NCBI GenBank assembly: GCA_026874595.1
Contig: CM049313.1
Location: 67,138,659-67,202,658 of the forward strand
From: Sipunculus nudus
Lineage: Eukaryota; Annelida; Sipuncula; Golfingiida; Sipunculidae
Direction: 5' to 3'
DNA length: 64,000 nucleotides
The translations under genes and the position numbers were made by a program. Below, piece by piece: positions 11,307 through 21,918 of the stretch (position 1 is the stretch's first letter; each line of letters starts with the position of its first letter). The notes beneath the pieces are model-generated. The model was not told where the DNA came from. It was given only the letters and a program-made list of their open reading frames with translations, and made no database searches.

Positions 11307-12599
11307 TTAAATGTTACAATGTGTACAATATAAGTGTACGTATATTTACAGTATCAGTGAAAACCCACAGTTATAAAAGAATCCTGAGTGACGTTAATAT
11401 TTTACTTTCATTAAGAATTCTATTGAAAGCCTTCTACGGAAATTTTAGACAAGCTTAACTCAGTATAAGCTGCGTCAAATCTAAAACGTATAATGTCGCC
11501 GCGGATAAGAGCTGTCGGATTTTATGCCCGTTTACCATATCGCTTGAAACTTGTTGATGCCTAAACTAGTGCGCTTCGTATAGTATCCTCTAATGATATA
11601 ACAATATTGAATGGTGGGGCATCAATAGCACGGTTGCTGTAAATAAGATAAATGACATGCCCTGTGTCTATTTTACGTTAAAAACATAATGTGACGGATT
11701 AAACTTTTTAATATTAAATTTCCATCCAATAAATTCAGCTTAAGCCATTCATAATTGGCCTTCAAAGCACTAAGGCTGCCAATTTAAATTGGTCTTTTAT
11801 TTCTTTACTTTCTATCCATCACTGGTTTGAAAGTCCTTGGGGACTTTCTTCAACGTAATCGTCTTAATGCGATCAAAACCTGAACATGATCCCTCCGTAA
11901 TTGCTTTTGATACACTTGTTTCATTATTAAACTGGAAAATAGTCGGATGGACTATATTTTTCCTCTATTATTCTTTGAACCTTTTCAATTATTTGTGAAT
12001 TTAATGATGACCTGCTTTTTGAAAACAAGCACGTCACTTGTTATCCCCGTCCCGTGTTATCCCCGTCACGTGTTATCCCCGCCTCATTAAACGTAATCAC
12101 ACAAGGCAGGGCTGCGTCCGTCAAAGTGATTGCAAAATTTTACCTGTTTTGATTACAGCTTTCCTGATAAGTTTTACTAAAACACATCTTTCTTTCCTGT
12201 TCCTCATAAGAAACACTGTCTCTTTTATTAGATTTTAACCAAATTAGGACCATTTTTTATAGTTCATAGATAATGCAAACAGGCCGACATTAGGTTTGTA
12301 ACTTTAGTCACATTTAAATGTAAAACAGTGGGGACACCTCCTCGTCTGGTGTCTGGGATGTTACCCATTGCGCATCCGGAAAAATCGAGGAACCTGAAAC
12401 CCGCGAAAAACCTGAAGAAAGCGAAGAAACAGTCATTCTTGTTATGTAAAGATAACATTGCTCCAGCTTAAACGTATTTGAGACGTGGTTCTTTACCTTC
12501 ACTGTACTTTGCCAAACTTTTTTTATTTTACATGGTTTGTTAACTAGTTATTTTTAACTAAGAAAGGGCATTCTCCATGACTCGGACGCCGGCATTAGG
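11307..12599. other. Unassigned
   Basis: AT-rich. Holds only the small tandem repeat listed separately at 12034. Confidence 0.4.
12034..12085 (+). repeat. 16-bp tandem repeat, three copies
   Basis: GTTATCCCCG recurs three times with a 16-base period (unit CGTGTTATCCCCGTCA). Too short to have an evident role. Confidence 0.7.
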
Positions 12600-12770
12600 T
12601 ACTTCTTAATTCGGGGTGGAGGAAATCGGAGGAAAACACTGACCTAGGATGGGCAACTTCAACACACTCTCCTTTGACATGCATAGGATTGAACCAGTGT
12701 CGCAACGGAGAGTAACAACTGTTACCACTAAACTGTCCAGGTTCAGTGACTGTGTTTAATATGATCATCT
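12600..12770 (-). repeat. tRNA-headed SINE fragment
   Basis: On the minus strand there is an A-box-like TTAGTGGTAACAG followed by GGTTCAATCC, a B-box match, and then a body that resembles 8840-8945 (TTTCCTCCGATTTCCTCC). The order A box, B box, body fits a tRNA-derived SINE. No poly-A or target duplication is visible. Confidence 0.5.
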
Positions 12771-14210
12771 GAGAGGTTTGACTTATGTTATGATCTTCCG
12801 TGTCCACCAGTCTGCCTGTGTTTATATCAGCCTATGGAACCGTCTGCTTCTGACACACCGCTCATAGGAATTGTTTATTTTATTTCAATATCAATATATG
12901 AGTAAAGATTTTAAGAGGTTCTTTTTTAGGCCCCCAAGTGTTGAAAAATTCTGGGATTCTTTTTTCTGTTTTATTTTGGATTTTCCCTATTTCTACAATA
13001 CTGCTGATTTCATTGATTGCACCTGGTATATTTTACCTTGACCAAGTTTTATAGGTCGTGCACAACTTTATTTTTATTAATATGTCGATAGAGGATAAAG
13101 TTCTGTCTGTTTGTAAACAAGTGAACCACCAGAGTGCAGTGGTTGTATCCACAGGTGTTGACGACTGGGTGTAATTCGGTACTATGAAAGTAAGGGTGAA
13201 TGTTAACCTGTCCAGTAATTAAAATGATAGTTAAATGTTTGCGGAGGTTTGCGCTCTCGATATGATGTATTTTAAGAATTGCTTCAGCTTCAGCGCTGTG
13301 CCTCTTTAATATCAATGGCTAAGGTTTCCTTCGGTTGAATGATTTTACTTGAGTGAAATGATACGATGGATTTGTATACAGTACAAAACGGGGGATTTTT
13401 GTGTCATAGAGCTGTTCGCAATTAATCTTACAGGCTAAGTATTTCAAGTTCATATATTAGATGGCGACATTCTCAGATCATTTCGAGTATGATATACACA
13501 GGATGAGTTTGGGGAAATTTTTTTGAACTTGTAATGAAAGCCCCGCTCCGAATATTACCTATAGATCAGCGCGGGCTAGCTCCTGTGGTATTTTTAGAGT
13601 TATATTAGTAGAGTGATACTTGCGTATCGATTTTAATATAGGCTGATGCAATCCAATATTTTAGCTCGATGATGTACCAGTAATTTCAACAGAAGTGGCT
13701 CATATACTTCAAATCTGCAAAACTAATGACAAACTGTGAGAGCTATAATTCGCCATTTTATTGTTTCATTATCAAGTGAATGAGCATGGACTGCTTTGTT
13801 GAAAAAAAAAATAATTTTTAATATAAAGTTGGCACGAGAAATTAAATAAAATACAACTGTCTCAAATAACAACTATTTGTGATCTTTGCCATTTCATATG
13901 AATATAGCTAAGCACATTGGTATCAAAATTATTCAAAGCAGAAACAAAGCGGAAATCATGTTCTCATCCTGTAGAATTAAAAGCATATTTTCCTGTAAAA
14001 AAATGTCACGGAATACATTTAATTCATCAAACTACATGTACATGAATTTATATCTCAAACCGCTATTGCTTTTTTAGTTCTTAATGTTGTCGCTTATCCC
14101 ACAGTGCCTGATCAAGAAGGGGACGCCACAGGGAGTACGTCACAGGAAGTGCATACTCACGAAAAGTTGGACAATGGAAAATCGTGCTAATATTTTTAAT
14201 ACTCGTAAAG
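12771..14210. other. Unassigned AT-rich DNA
   Basis: No recognised gene or repeat. Confidence 0.4.
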
Positions 14211-14530
14211 CAAACCAAATAAGGTATGGTTCTCAGGCACCGCCCGCATCAATTTTAAACCCCTGCATCAAAACTTTTTATTTTGATTTTCAATAAAAAC
14301 TTTCCAATTTTGAGCTGCTGCCGCTCCGACATTTCTTTCAAGAAGATATTCCATTGTTTTGTTGTGCTTTTACTTATTTAGCAAAATAAAACTGTTGTTT
14401 TCATGCTTTTCCCTTATCATTTGACATTTTTATCGAAACATACCAAATAATTTAAAATAAAAAAAGCGCCCGCCCGCATTGATTTATGAAAAAAAGGTGC
14501 CTGAAAACCATACTTTTTTTTATTTTGGCC
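14211..14530 (+). mobile_element. MITE family GGTATGGTTCTCAGG, copy 1
   Basis: Left terminus GGTATGGTTCTCAGGCACC (14223 on) is matched by the inverted right terminus AGTATGGTTTTCAGGCACC ending at about 14515, and the inverted repeat continues outward to GGCCAAAATAAAAA (14530). A second inner inverted pair is CGCCCGCATC/GATGCGGGCG-like. About 320 bp, no coding capacity. Same family at 31395 (same orientation) and 63351 (opposite). Confidence 0.8.
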
Positions 14531-15709
14531 CACAATTAATGAATAGCTATTGGTCGGGTTACTCAAGTATAATAGTGGAATATCGTAATAGCGAATATAT
14601 AACTGGCACTATGCTGCCTGTGTCACATTCAATGAGACTTTTGTACTATTAGTTATTAATACTTATTATTCTTAATATACATGAAATTTAATGGCATACC
14701 AATTGCATACCAATCAAGCTTTTACACCAGTATATTTAACATCTTTACAAACATCTTTAAAACTCGTATTTGCAGGGAGTGAAGAAATATAAAAGAAACA
14801 TTATGAAAAGAATTATCAAAACAAGAAAAAACCCGACGTTCATGTTTACTGTTTACCTTGGCATGTGGGTCTCTAAAATGAGCTAGTTTTCCCTTAAATG
14901 ACAATTATGTTGTTATACGCGGTACCTGCTGGGGAGTCACATGTTAACAACCTCGCTTTGCGCTACAGACATAACAAAGTGAACTTGTGTCAGTAGTAGT
15001 TACGGCGTACAAATTATCTCGAACAGTATATGTATATATGTTATAGATCGATTTGTATTTCGATAATTTGATCCCAAGAATTCATATTTTCTAGATGTTA
15101 AGATTGTCCATTATTCCAGATGCTGGCCACGCCCAGTGTGACGTCAAGGGAACGTCTTTTGAGGGCATTTGTATGAAAAAATGGAGTAACAAATGAGTTC
15201 AAAATGGTATTTTTCGCTTGGGTTACATGCTGGTTTACCTCAATCCTTGGGCACTCTAGGAAACCACAGTCCCACAGCACAGGGCCTTTTATGTTTACAG
15301 TGACCAGCCTGATTGGTCACATGGTGATGGACAAAGACCTTTCCCAGGCGGTGTCCCAATTCTTTGGCGTAAAGGGAGTGATTTGTTAACGGCGCTAGAC
15401 AGCGCACTTCAGGGTAATTTGGTCAATTGAATAAACATGGGATGTATTCTGTGCACCCAACAGAAAGGTCATGTATATACAGAGTACAGGAAATTAACTC
15501 AAAGAGGAACGGCGTAGGGCCTGAAATCAGGGCAGGCCCAAATAGACCATATCATTCCAATCGCTTGTTAACTATAATTCTTATACTACCAAAACTGCAA
15601 CAAAAATCCCACGAACCTATGCTTTACAGAATTTAAAAAGATACTCCAAAAACCTTTAGCACTGATGGGAAAAACACAAAAATACTCTATGGCAATACAC
15701 TCTTCAATA
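14531..15709. other. Unassigned
   Basis: No recognised gene or repeat; short frames at 15098-15389 overlap on both strands. Confidence 0.4.
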
Positions 15710-16152
15710 CAGTGATGTAGTCGAGCAATCCGAGTCCGAGTGCAAATCACAGTCCTGGCTACTCGAGTCCGACTCCAAGTCCGAATCTTTGAGGTTCCAG
15801 TCCAGGTCCATCTTTTCCAAGTCCGAGTTACCTTGAATTTGAGTCCAAATTAAATCCTCCTTTTAAAGGAAATATTTAAATGGAAATTTGAGATTTTGTG
15901 TACTTTTATGTTAGTATACACACGCCTTTAAACTGAATGTTCAGTTACGTGTTCAGTTACATGTCTAACTAAAGTACGGTAAATAGAACTTTTTGTAGGC
16001 CTTATGTTCTAATGGTAGTTCGTCCATGTAAATAAATGTTCATAGTATGTAACAGAGCTGTTTTCCTACTGGACTCAAGATGTATTCGGTATGGTTTCTA
16101 TTTTCTCTTACCCCAGACTACGAGTACAAGTCCGAGTCCACAACATTCGTGA
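15710..16152 (+). mobile_element. hAT-like nonautonomous element rich in GAGTC, copy 1
   Basis: Begins CAGTGATGTAGTCGAG and continues with many GAGTC/GACTC words, then an AT-rich centre, then CAAGTCCGAGTCCACAAC near 16128-16145. The copy at 29255-29758 aligns closely on the minus strand: both have CAAGTCCGAAT, then TTGAGGTT, then TCCAAGTCCGAG in order. CAGTG-type ends and short subterminal repeats resemble hAT elements. The right border and a target duplication could not be fixed. Confidence 0.5.
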
Positions 16153-17043
16153 TAGCGACGCGTTTCACAGACCAAAATTTCTTTAACACCGCTCATACGT
16201 TTATTTAATGAACGATGAAATAGCAGGTGATCGGGCGGAAATCAAAACTGCTAGTCCAGTACAACGAACAGAATGAGAACGATACACTTTTCAAACGCCT
16301 TCTGAACAAAAACCCGTGTACAACAGCAACGGGACAGTTTTTATGGCTTTATTGCTTGCCGAAAATCGAAGATGTCTCCAAGCATGTTGGTCCGTTGCGA
16401 ATGTTTGTCATAGGGTCATAGGGCTTTTTGTACGAGGAATGGGTTTTAGAGCTTTAAAGGTTTTCTTGTTTGAAATTTATTGTAAAGTCACATGATGATA
16501 TATGAACCTCGTAAAAAAAATCTCGGCCCGAGGGTGGTTTCTAATCCTGTTAACCGAAAGGCATTCTTAATAACAGAGCCATTATAAATCAGATAAATTA
16601 TTTATTAGACAATAAGCAATCCATTGCTAAGCGTCATGCATATTCAGTTCTTTCAGATTTTATCTCTGACAGCAAGATCACCTTCTTAGATTTTATGAAA
16701 CATTCTGGCGGTTTCGATGTTGTCGGGCATACTGCGGTTGGTGTATGCATACTTTCTATATATGTATTTCATATATTTGGATTATAATAAGCAGCGCTAA
16801 TGTTATATATGGATTTTACATATATGGTGACCGCTTGTGTGCACGTGAACGATCAACAAAATTCATATCCGTCAGCGGGAACTTTGATGAATCTGTCAAT
16901 TCAAAATCAATTCTAATTCTTAGGTTATTCAACAATGAAATATATTCAATATATTTATATTTACCTGTATACAAAACATTAATATGTACAAAAAGTAATT
17001 TAAAAATAAACCTGCATTTAAAATATTTAAACTTCATTGTCTA
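16153..17043. other. Unassigned AT-rich DNA
   Basis: No recognised feature. Frames at 16745-17089 lie on very AT-rich sequence and have no domain. Confidence 0.4.
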
Positions 17044-17223
17044 TTGCGAAAAGCAAGCTTTACTAGCGAGACAGTTCGGTCCGATTTAATGTCACCCCGT
17101 TACACACCCCCTCTTAAGAGCGTTCGGCTATCAGAACAAGACTAATTATCCAAGGAGTCACACTTTGGTGAGCTTATTCCCTGAGCCACAAAGTTAACCG
17201 TCACGTTAGACGAGCTCCCATTT

Positions 17224-17389
17224 TGTTACGAAGACAAATTAATGAGGGGAAAATCCTGGGCTGCTCCGGGAGTCGAACCCAGGTCGGTGGCGCACAAGTC
17301 CGGCGTACCAACCGCTTCGCTAGAAAAGAAAGCTTCACTTGCGAGACAGTTCGGTCCGCTTTTATGTCACCCCGTAACAGTATATCTAT
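17224..17389 (-). repeat. 5' LTR of the TRIM
   Basis: Terminal 7-base inverted repeat TGTTACG...CGTAACA is perfect. The neighbour TGTTACA-family LTR at 17394 starts only 5 bases further right on the other strand, so the two elements lie back to back. Confidence 0.75.
17269..17322 (-). promoter_or_regulatory. tRNA-like Pol III A and B boxes inside the TRIM LTR
   Basis: Minus strand TAGCGAAGCGG (17322-17312) fits the A-box consensus and GGTTCGACTCC (17279-17269) fits the B box, with tRNA-like spacing. Around the B box a T-arm can be drawn (CTGGG, seven-base loop, CCCGG), and the D stem GCG/CGC is present. A 5' acceptor strand matching AGCAGCC is missing, so this is not a working tRNA gene. It could be an internal Pol III promoter; activity is not shown by sequence. 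Confidence 0.65.
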
Positions 17390-17393
17390 ATGG

Positions 17394-18146
17394 TGTTACA
17401 GGTGTCTCTTTTATTGTGCGCTGTTGACATTCTGATTCGTGTTCGGCAGGCCCTGGTTTATTTATGCGCAGTATTGTTACATGTGTCTGTTAGGCCGGCA
17501 TAGTTCGTTGCCATGGGAGACGTGCGAGTTGGTCTGGCTCGCGTGTGGGGTTTTAAGTGTAGAAACACAGCGTTCTTTTTTCTAGATGTTTCAAGTCTGT
17601 TCCTGTAACATGTGTTGGTTCTTACGGAATTTTTTCATTATCTAGTATTTTAGGATGAAAAAGTTATAAATAGGGGCTGTGTTTAGAGCCAAGGGGGAAG
17701 AGAGAGAAAAATTCAAATGGACACGGAAGATTGTGAGTCAGTTTTGGGACCTTTCCGATAATTACAGAACTTGTAGATATTCTTCAAAATTTTTTACGGA
17801 TTTTATGTCTTCAGATTGCCTTTTGAATCATTGCCAGAACTTCACTTTTTGATTACAACAGATTGATTTCGAGATTACATTGGACTTTTATGTTTGAGAA
17901 GATTAACGTGAACTGTTCATCTGGATTATACATTTTAAAGGACTTGTTGAGCTGTGGCAGTGGTGGTATCCAAAAAAGGCTAGGATCCGGACACTCTGGT
18001 ACTGTACATTTTTATTGTTTTAATGTGTAATTGTATTGATTTAGTGTATTGTGATGTTAGGATTGTTTTAAGAATAAATTTTAATTATTTGTTAACAAAA
18101 AAAAAACCCACTGACTTCTTTATTCATTCCCCTAGACATTTCACGT
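17394..18146 (+). mobile_element. LTR of the TGTTACA family, plus strand, 3' end lost
   Basis: Starts TGTTACAGGTGTCTC. It contains TATAAATAG at 17665-17673, the blocks CACGGAAGA, GTGGTATCC and GATCCGGACACTCTGGTACT, an AATAAA near 18073, and CTGACTTCTTTATTCATTCC. It then breaks off after GACATTTCACG at about 18146, while complete copies go on for about 100 more bases. It faces the minus-strand gag-protease remnant to its right, so it is not that element's own 3' LTR in the normal arrangement; a rearrangement or separate insertion is needed. Confidence 0.8.
17665..17673 (+). promoter_or_regulatory. TATA box of the LTR promoter
   Basis: TATAAATAG, followed by GGGGCTGTGTTT. The same word stands in the copy at 32702-33551 (minus strand, 33266-33258), which argues for a conserved Pol II promoter in this LTR family. 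Confidence 0.55.
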
Positions 18147-18337
18147 AGCAATGGTTATTAAAATATTGTCCTAACTTGGACTGCAACTTGGACTCCAACG
18201 CCTGCGAGTCATCATGACAACCCTTGAAGATATATTGACGCCACTGTCGGCGAATGTGCTTATTTGCGTGATAATCGCTACAGAAGCGATCATCATGCAT
18301 GGGTACACAAGAACTCAGAAGTTGACGGTAAGTTACG

Positions 18338-18889
18338 TCAGTTCCCCATCTTTTTGGTCAGAGTGTTGTTATCTGGACCATTATCCTGATGTGTGTTTTT
18401 CTTGGCCATAGATCTAGTTACAGCACATGAAGAATACAAACCAGGAATTTCCTGAATTTTAGGATCAGTGTCCTGATCAAGTGACGGCTTTTCTGTCACA
18501 ATTGGTACAGGCTTTACTTTGCCACCTGCAACATCATTGCCCAGTAGCAAATAAATTCCCTTAAAGTGTAAAGTAGTTCTTATGCCCACAGTAATATTCC
18601 CAGAAATCAAATCTGACTTTCAATGGATACTGTGTAGCGGAACTGAAGTGTGCTTGTCTGAAAACACACCATTAACAAGATCATGTGAACCAGTAAAAGA
18701 CCTATTAGAAAATGGTAAAGTGTTTGCTAACATATGAGTCTGGCCTGAACCAGTGTCCCTCAAACTTCTAATAGGGGTAGAATCTGAAAAATCACTTGAA
18801 AGTGATACAAAACCATCATGTATGAATGGCTCAAATAACTCCATTTCAGAGTCAAGAGAGGAATCTACTCCCTCAGTTTCATCAAACAA
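18338..18889 (-). pseudogene. pro: Ty3/Gypsy aspartic protease remnant
   Basis: The reading frame from 18889 down contains IRSLRDTGSGQ, with the DTG catalytic triad of retropepsins at 18757-18749, then a flap-like region and GIYLLLGNDVAGGKV (about 18540-18490), a stretch characteristic of Gypsy polyproteins just after the protease, and AVTRSMAKK. One in-frame stop (TGA at 18622-18620) splits it. The protein would cut the Gag-Pol polyprotein. Reverse transcriptase, RNase H and integrase should follow on the minus strand but nothing recognisable remains before the plus-strand LTR at 17394-18146. The element is dead. Confidence 0.75.
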
Positions 18890-19301
18890 AGAACTTCTCT
18901 TCAGAGTCCTTAGAGGAATCTACGTCCTTTTTACAATCGAACTCCTCAGCAGAAACAAACTTCTGTTTGTCAAATGAAGACCAAGCCTCATTTGAAATAC
19001 TCTCGCAAGAGTCATAAAAGGACTAAGACTTACTCAGAGAATACTCCTCGCAGGAGTCTTGAAAGAACCTACCCTTATTAAATTCCTCGCAGGAATCAAC
19101 TGAGGTTTTTACCCCGCAAGCTACGGATTCTTCTTTGGATTGAGACGGCACGTTGGCCTCCGTATCATCAAATTCTTTTTAGAGTCAATAAAGGAGTTAT
19201 CCCCTTATTTACCTGTAAAGAGCCTGGCTCTTGCACTATGCTATGCATATATTTTGAAACAAAAAAGAAGGTTTGCTTTTTGGTTTATTCGCAAGTTCCC
19301 A

Positions 19302-19343
19302 GCAGTCAGATATTAGATGACCTTTCTTCTTGCAGTAAAAACA
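19302..19343 (-). other. CCHC zinc knuckle of the gag remnant
   Basis: CFYCKKKGHLISDC fits C-x2-C-x4-H-x4-C exactly, the nucleocapsid RNA-binding knuckle of Ty3/Gypsy and retroviral Gag. Confidence 0.85.
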
Positions 19344-19411
19344 GATTTTCTTCGCAAATGACTGGTCTATGTTGGACTTAGACACAGTGGACGTGGACTG
19401 AGGTGTAGCAA

Positions 19412-19508
19412 TGGACTTTGTTGAACTACTAGTACCGGGTGACTGCGCTTTAAACTTCTTTTGACCATACTGATTTACATTCTTGTTTGTGAATGACTGA
19501 TCTGATTT
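19412..19508. repeat. 97-bp target-site duplication, left copy
   Basis: Identical base for base to 21822-21918 as far as I can align by eye. It encodes part of the gag linker (QYGQKKFKAQSPGTSSS on the minus strand) and ends directly at the T run of the LINE tail. Confidence 0.9.
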
Positions 19509-21821
19509 TTTTTTTTTTTTTTCCTTTTTTATGCCTCAGAATATATCACCAGTAATTCATTTGTTCTGTTGTACTTTTCATCATTGGCATAACATATATT
19601 TATTGTAACTCATTATATGCTTGTCCGAGTTACATTAATTAAGAAGAATAAACAAAAAAAAAAACATGCACCAATACAATTAAGGAATAGTGTTCGACAG
19701 AAACTTAAAATTCTACCCTGATCATTTAACTCCCGGTTTCAACATGTTACGAACATATCCGTGCATATACATACTTTAACAAATTAATTATATACATACA
19801 CAAACCTATGACATACACCTGCATGTTTATTAACACAATATATTCCTAGGTTTTACACCTAGTACCTATTCACAAAATGCCATCACCAAATGAACAAACC
19901 ATAAATGAAAAGGGCATATCCAAATCGAACAAAACAAAGAATACATATGAAGTATGATATTACATGCACTTGCATATTGCACATTTCATTTCCTTATATT
20001 GTCCCTTCACCATATTTCTCTTCAATGTTTTGGACCAAACTGTGCCACGTTTCAAAATATTTCTTCTCTAAACCTTTATTCATGAGAATTATTTTTTTCA
20101 TTTTTAATTCAACCAAAATATATTTGATAAAACAATGAAATTTAACAGACAATTCTAGACATTTCTGTCTATGAATAAAGTATTTTGCGTGTATTATTAA
20201 ATAATTCAGTTGCTCAGTTCGTGCGTGGTCTTTGTCTTCGTAGTAGCCGAAGAAGATGTTATCAACTGTTATTGAGAAAGTACATTGTTTACTAAAGACT
20301 GTCCATAGATGACTAAATGATTTCCAGAATTCTTCCATAAATATACAGTTGAAGAACCTATGTTCTAATGATTCTTTCTCGGTCTTGCAGATGTTACACG
20401 TTGGCTTTTCAATCAGTTTTTGACAATAAAGCCTTTCATTATAAGGAATAATTCTATGCATAAATTTTAAATGGAAATCTTGTAGCTTAATACTGTCTAA
20501 AAAAATTCTGCCTCGACTGATAGCTTTGTTAAAGTCCTCCACTGTTATATGATAGTGTATTTGCCATGTTAAAAGAGATGTGGCCTCTTCATATTTTGAT
20601 TTTATGAAATGATTGTACAACAGTTTACTTTTCCATTTGCTCACATAATTTAGGCTGGTTGGTGTGTAATTGTTGGTATAATTATTATTATCACTATTTA
20701 GACTCTCATCTATACTAGAATGTAACGTAGTTCTCCATGTCTTTGGTATCGAGTGTACTACGGAGTAATATTCTATAAAGTTAGTTTTCATATTATATTT
20801 TAAACTCAGTTGCTCCATCGACAGTACATTTCCTTTGCTGTCGTAGATATCATCTATGAAACATATTCCCGCATTATACCAGTGCGAATAAAACAGTCTT
20901 GTTATTTGGTAGTGACACGTATGGATTATACCAAATCATTTCGGTTCGTACATCTCCCACGTTTGTCGGGGACATGTTTTGTTTGAATTGTTTCAATGAC
21001 TTTAGAATATCTTTATAGAACATTGGAAGTGCATCTGGCATGGTAAAATAGCATCTACTTCGCAAGATATCTCGGAATAACATGAATTTATTGTTGAAGT
21101 ACGAATCGATTAGCGATTCAAGAGTTGGTACTGAACCGCTGAGAGTACGTTTTAACCAGGTCAATTTCAAGGCTCGATTTTGTGTATCTAAATCTATATG
21201 TTTCATACCACCTTCGTTAAGTTTTTTAACCATCACACTGTATTTGATTTTCGGCGGTCGATCATTCCAAATAAAACAGTTGATTATTTTTTGAGCCTTT
21301 AAAATATAGTCATTGGGAATGTGAAACATGGACATGAGATACAAGAGTTGAGACACTCCCAAGGTTTTGACCAGAATTATTTTTCCATATAGCGTGAGTG
21401 ATCGTTTTTTCCAGGCACTGAGTAGTGTTTCCATTTTCCCTATCCGCTCCTCTATATTATATTTTATCGTCTCACACTCTGTCCTACAAAATGTAATTCC
21501 TAATGTCTTAAATTTTCCCGTGCACGATCTCACAGGTAAGTCTCCATCTTCTTTTCCTACTCTACAACCAACCCATCTCGCTTCTGTTTTGTCCATATTG
21601 GCTTTTAAACCTGAACAATGTTCAAATAAGTTTAAAGTATCTAATACTTATGCGGAGGATATATTTTCTACGAAGCACGTGGTGTCATCTGCTAACTGTG
21701 AGAGTTTTATTTCGACATTGCTCAATTTAATTCCTTTGATTTTCTTATTATTTCTGATATTTATTGCCAGTAATTCAACTGCTAGTATAAATAAAATGGG
21801 TGACAGGGGACATCCCTTTGT
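19509..21821 (-). mobile_element. 5'-truncated L1/Tx1-like LINE inserted in gag
   Basis: 2313 bp between the two 97-bp duplications. The 3' end is a T run on the plus strand (19506-19522), that is a poly-A tail on the minus strand. The 5' end (21821) falls inside the reverse transcriptase, at the GCPLSP motif, so the endonuclease and the front of the RT were never copied. This is the usual outcome of incomplete target-primed reverse transcription. The 3' untranslated part is about 470 bp (19523-19993). Confidence 0.9.
19994..21819 (-). pseudogene. LINE ORF2 C-terminal half: RT core to zinc-knuckle-like end
   Basis: From 21819 down: GCPLSPILFILAVELL, then SQLADDTTCFV with the ADD catalytic pair. 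One in-frame TAA stop follows just after NISSA, and then FEHCSGLKANMDKTEARWVG (RT thumb side), YGKIILVKTLGVSQLLYLMS and FIWNDRPPKIKY. A one-base frameshift follows near 20870; after it the frame gives WYNAGICFIDDIYDSKGNVL, and the C-terminal CNICKTEKESLEHRFFNC (about 20395-20340), a C-x2-C-x7-H-x4-C arrangement typical of L1/Tx1-type LINEs. The protein would reverse-transcribe its RNA at the nicked target. With only one stop and one frameshift in ~600 codons, decay is modest compared with the gag around it. Confidence 0.8.
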
Positions 21822-21918
21822 TGGACTTTGTTGAACTACTAGTACCGGGTGACTGCGCTTTAAACTTCTTTTGACCATACTGATTTACATTCTTGTTTGT
21901 GAATGACTGATCTGATTT
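21822..21918. repeat. 97-bp target-site duplication, right copy
   Basis: Pairs with 19412-19508. The gag frame continues across its right edge (KMSFTSKSDQSFTNKNV on the minus strand). Confidence 0.9.

Larger units (their letters stand above)
17044..17389 (-). mobile_element. TRIM-type miniature LTR element with tRNA-like promoter
   Basis: On the minus strand: an LTR of 166 bp (17389 to 17224) begins TGTTACGGGGTGACAT and ends CGTAACA. It is followed by a primer-site-like TGGGAGCTCGTC, an internal part of only 119 bp without coding capacity, a purine tract AAGAGGGGGTG (17115-17105), and then a second LTR beginning TGTAACGGGGTGACAT at 17104 that stops after about 60 bp. The two LTR starts agree over ~50 bases. 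A complete copy would be about 450 bp. Such tiny, gene-less LTR elements are called TRIMs. This one is odd because its LTR contains the A and B boxes of a tRNA gene, listed below. Confidence 0.7.

Noticed and set aside
17262-17325. tRNA gene on the minus strand
   Set aside because: No matching 5' acceptor strand and poor anticodon stem; it lies inside an LTR.
21367-21834. 155-codon plus-strand frame
   Set aside because: Antisense shadow of the LINE reverse transcriptase.
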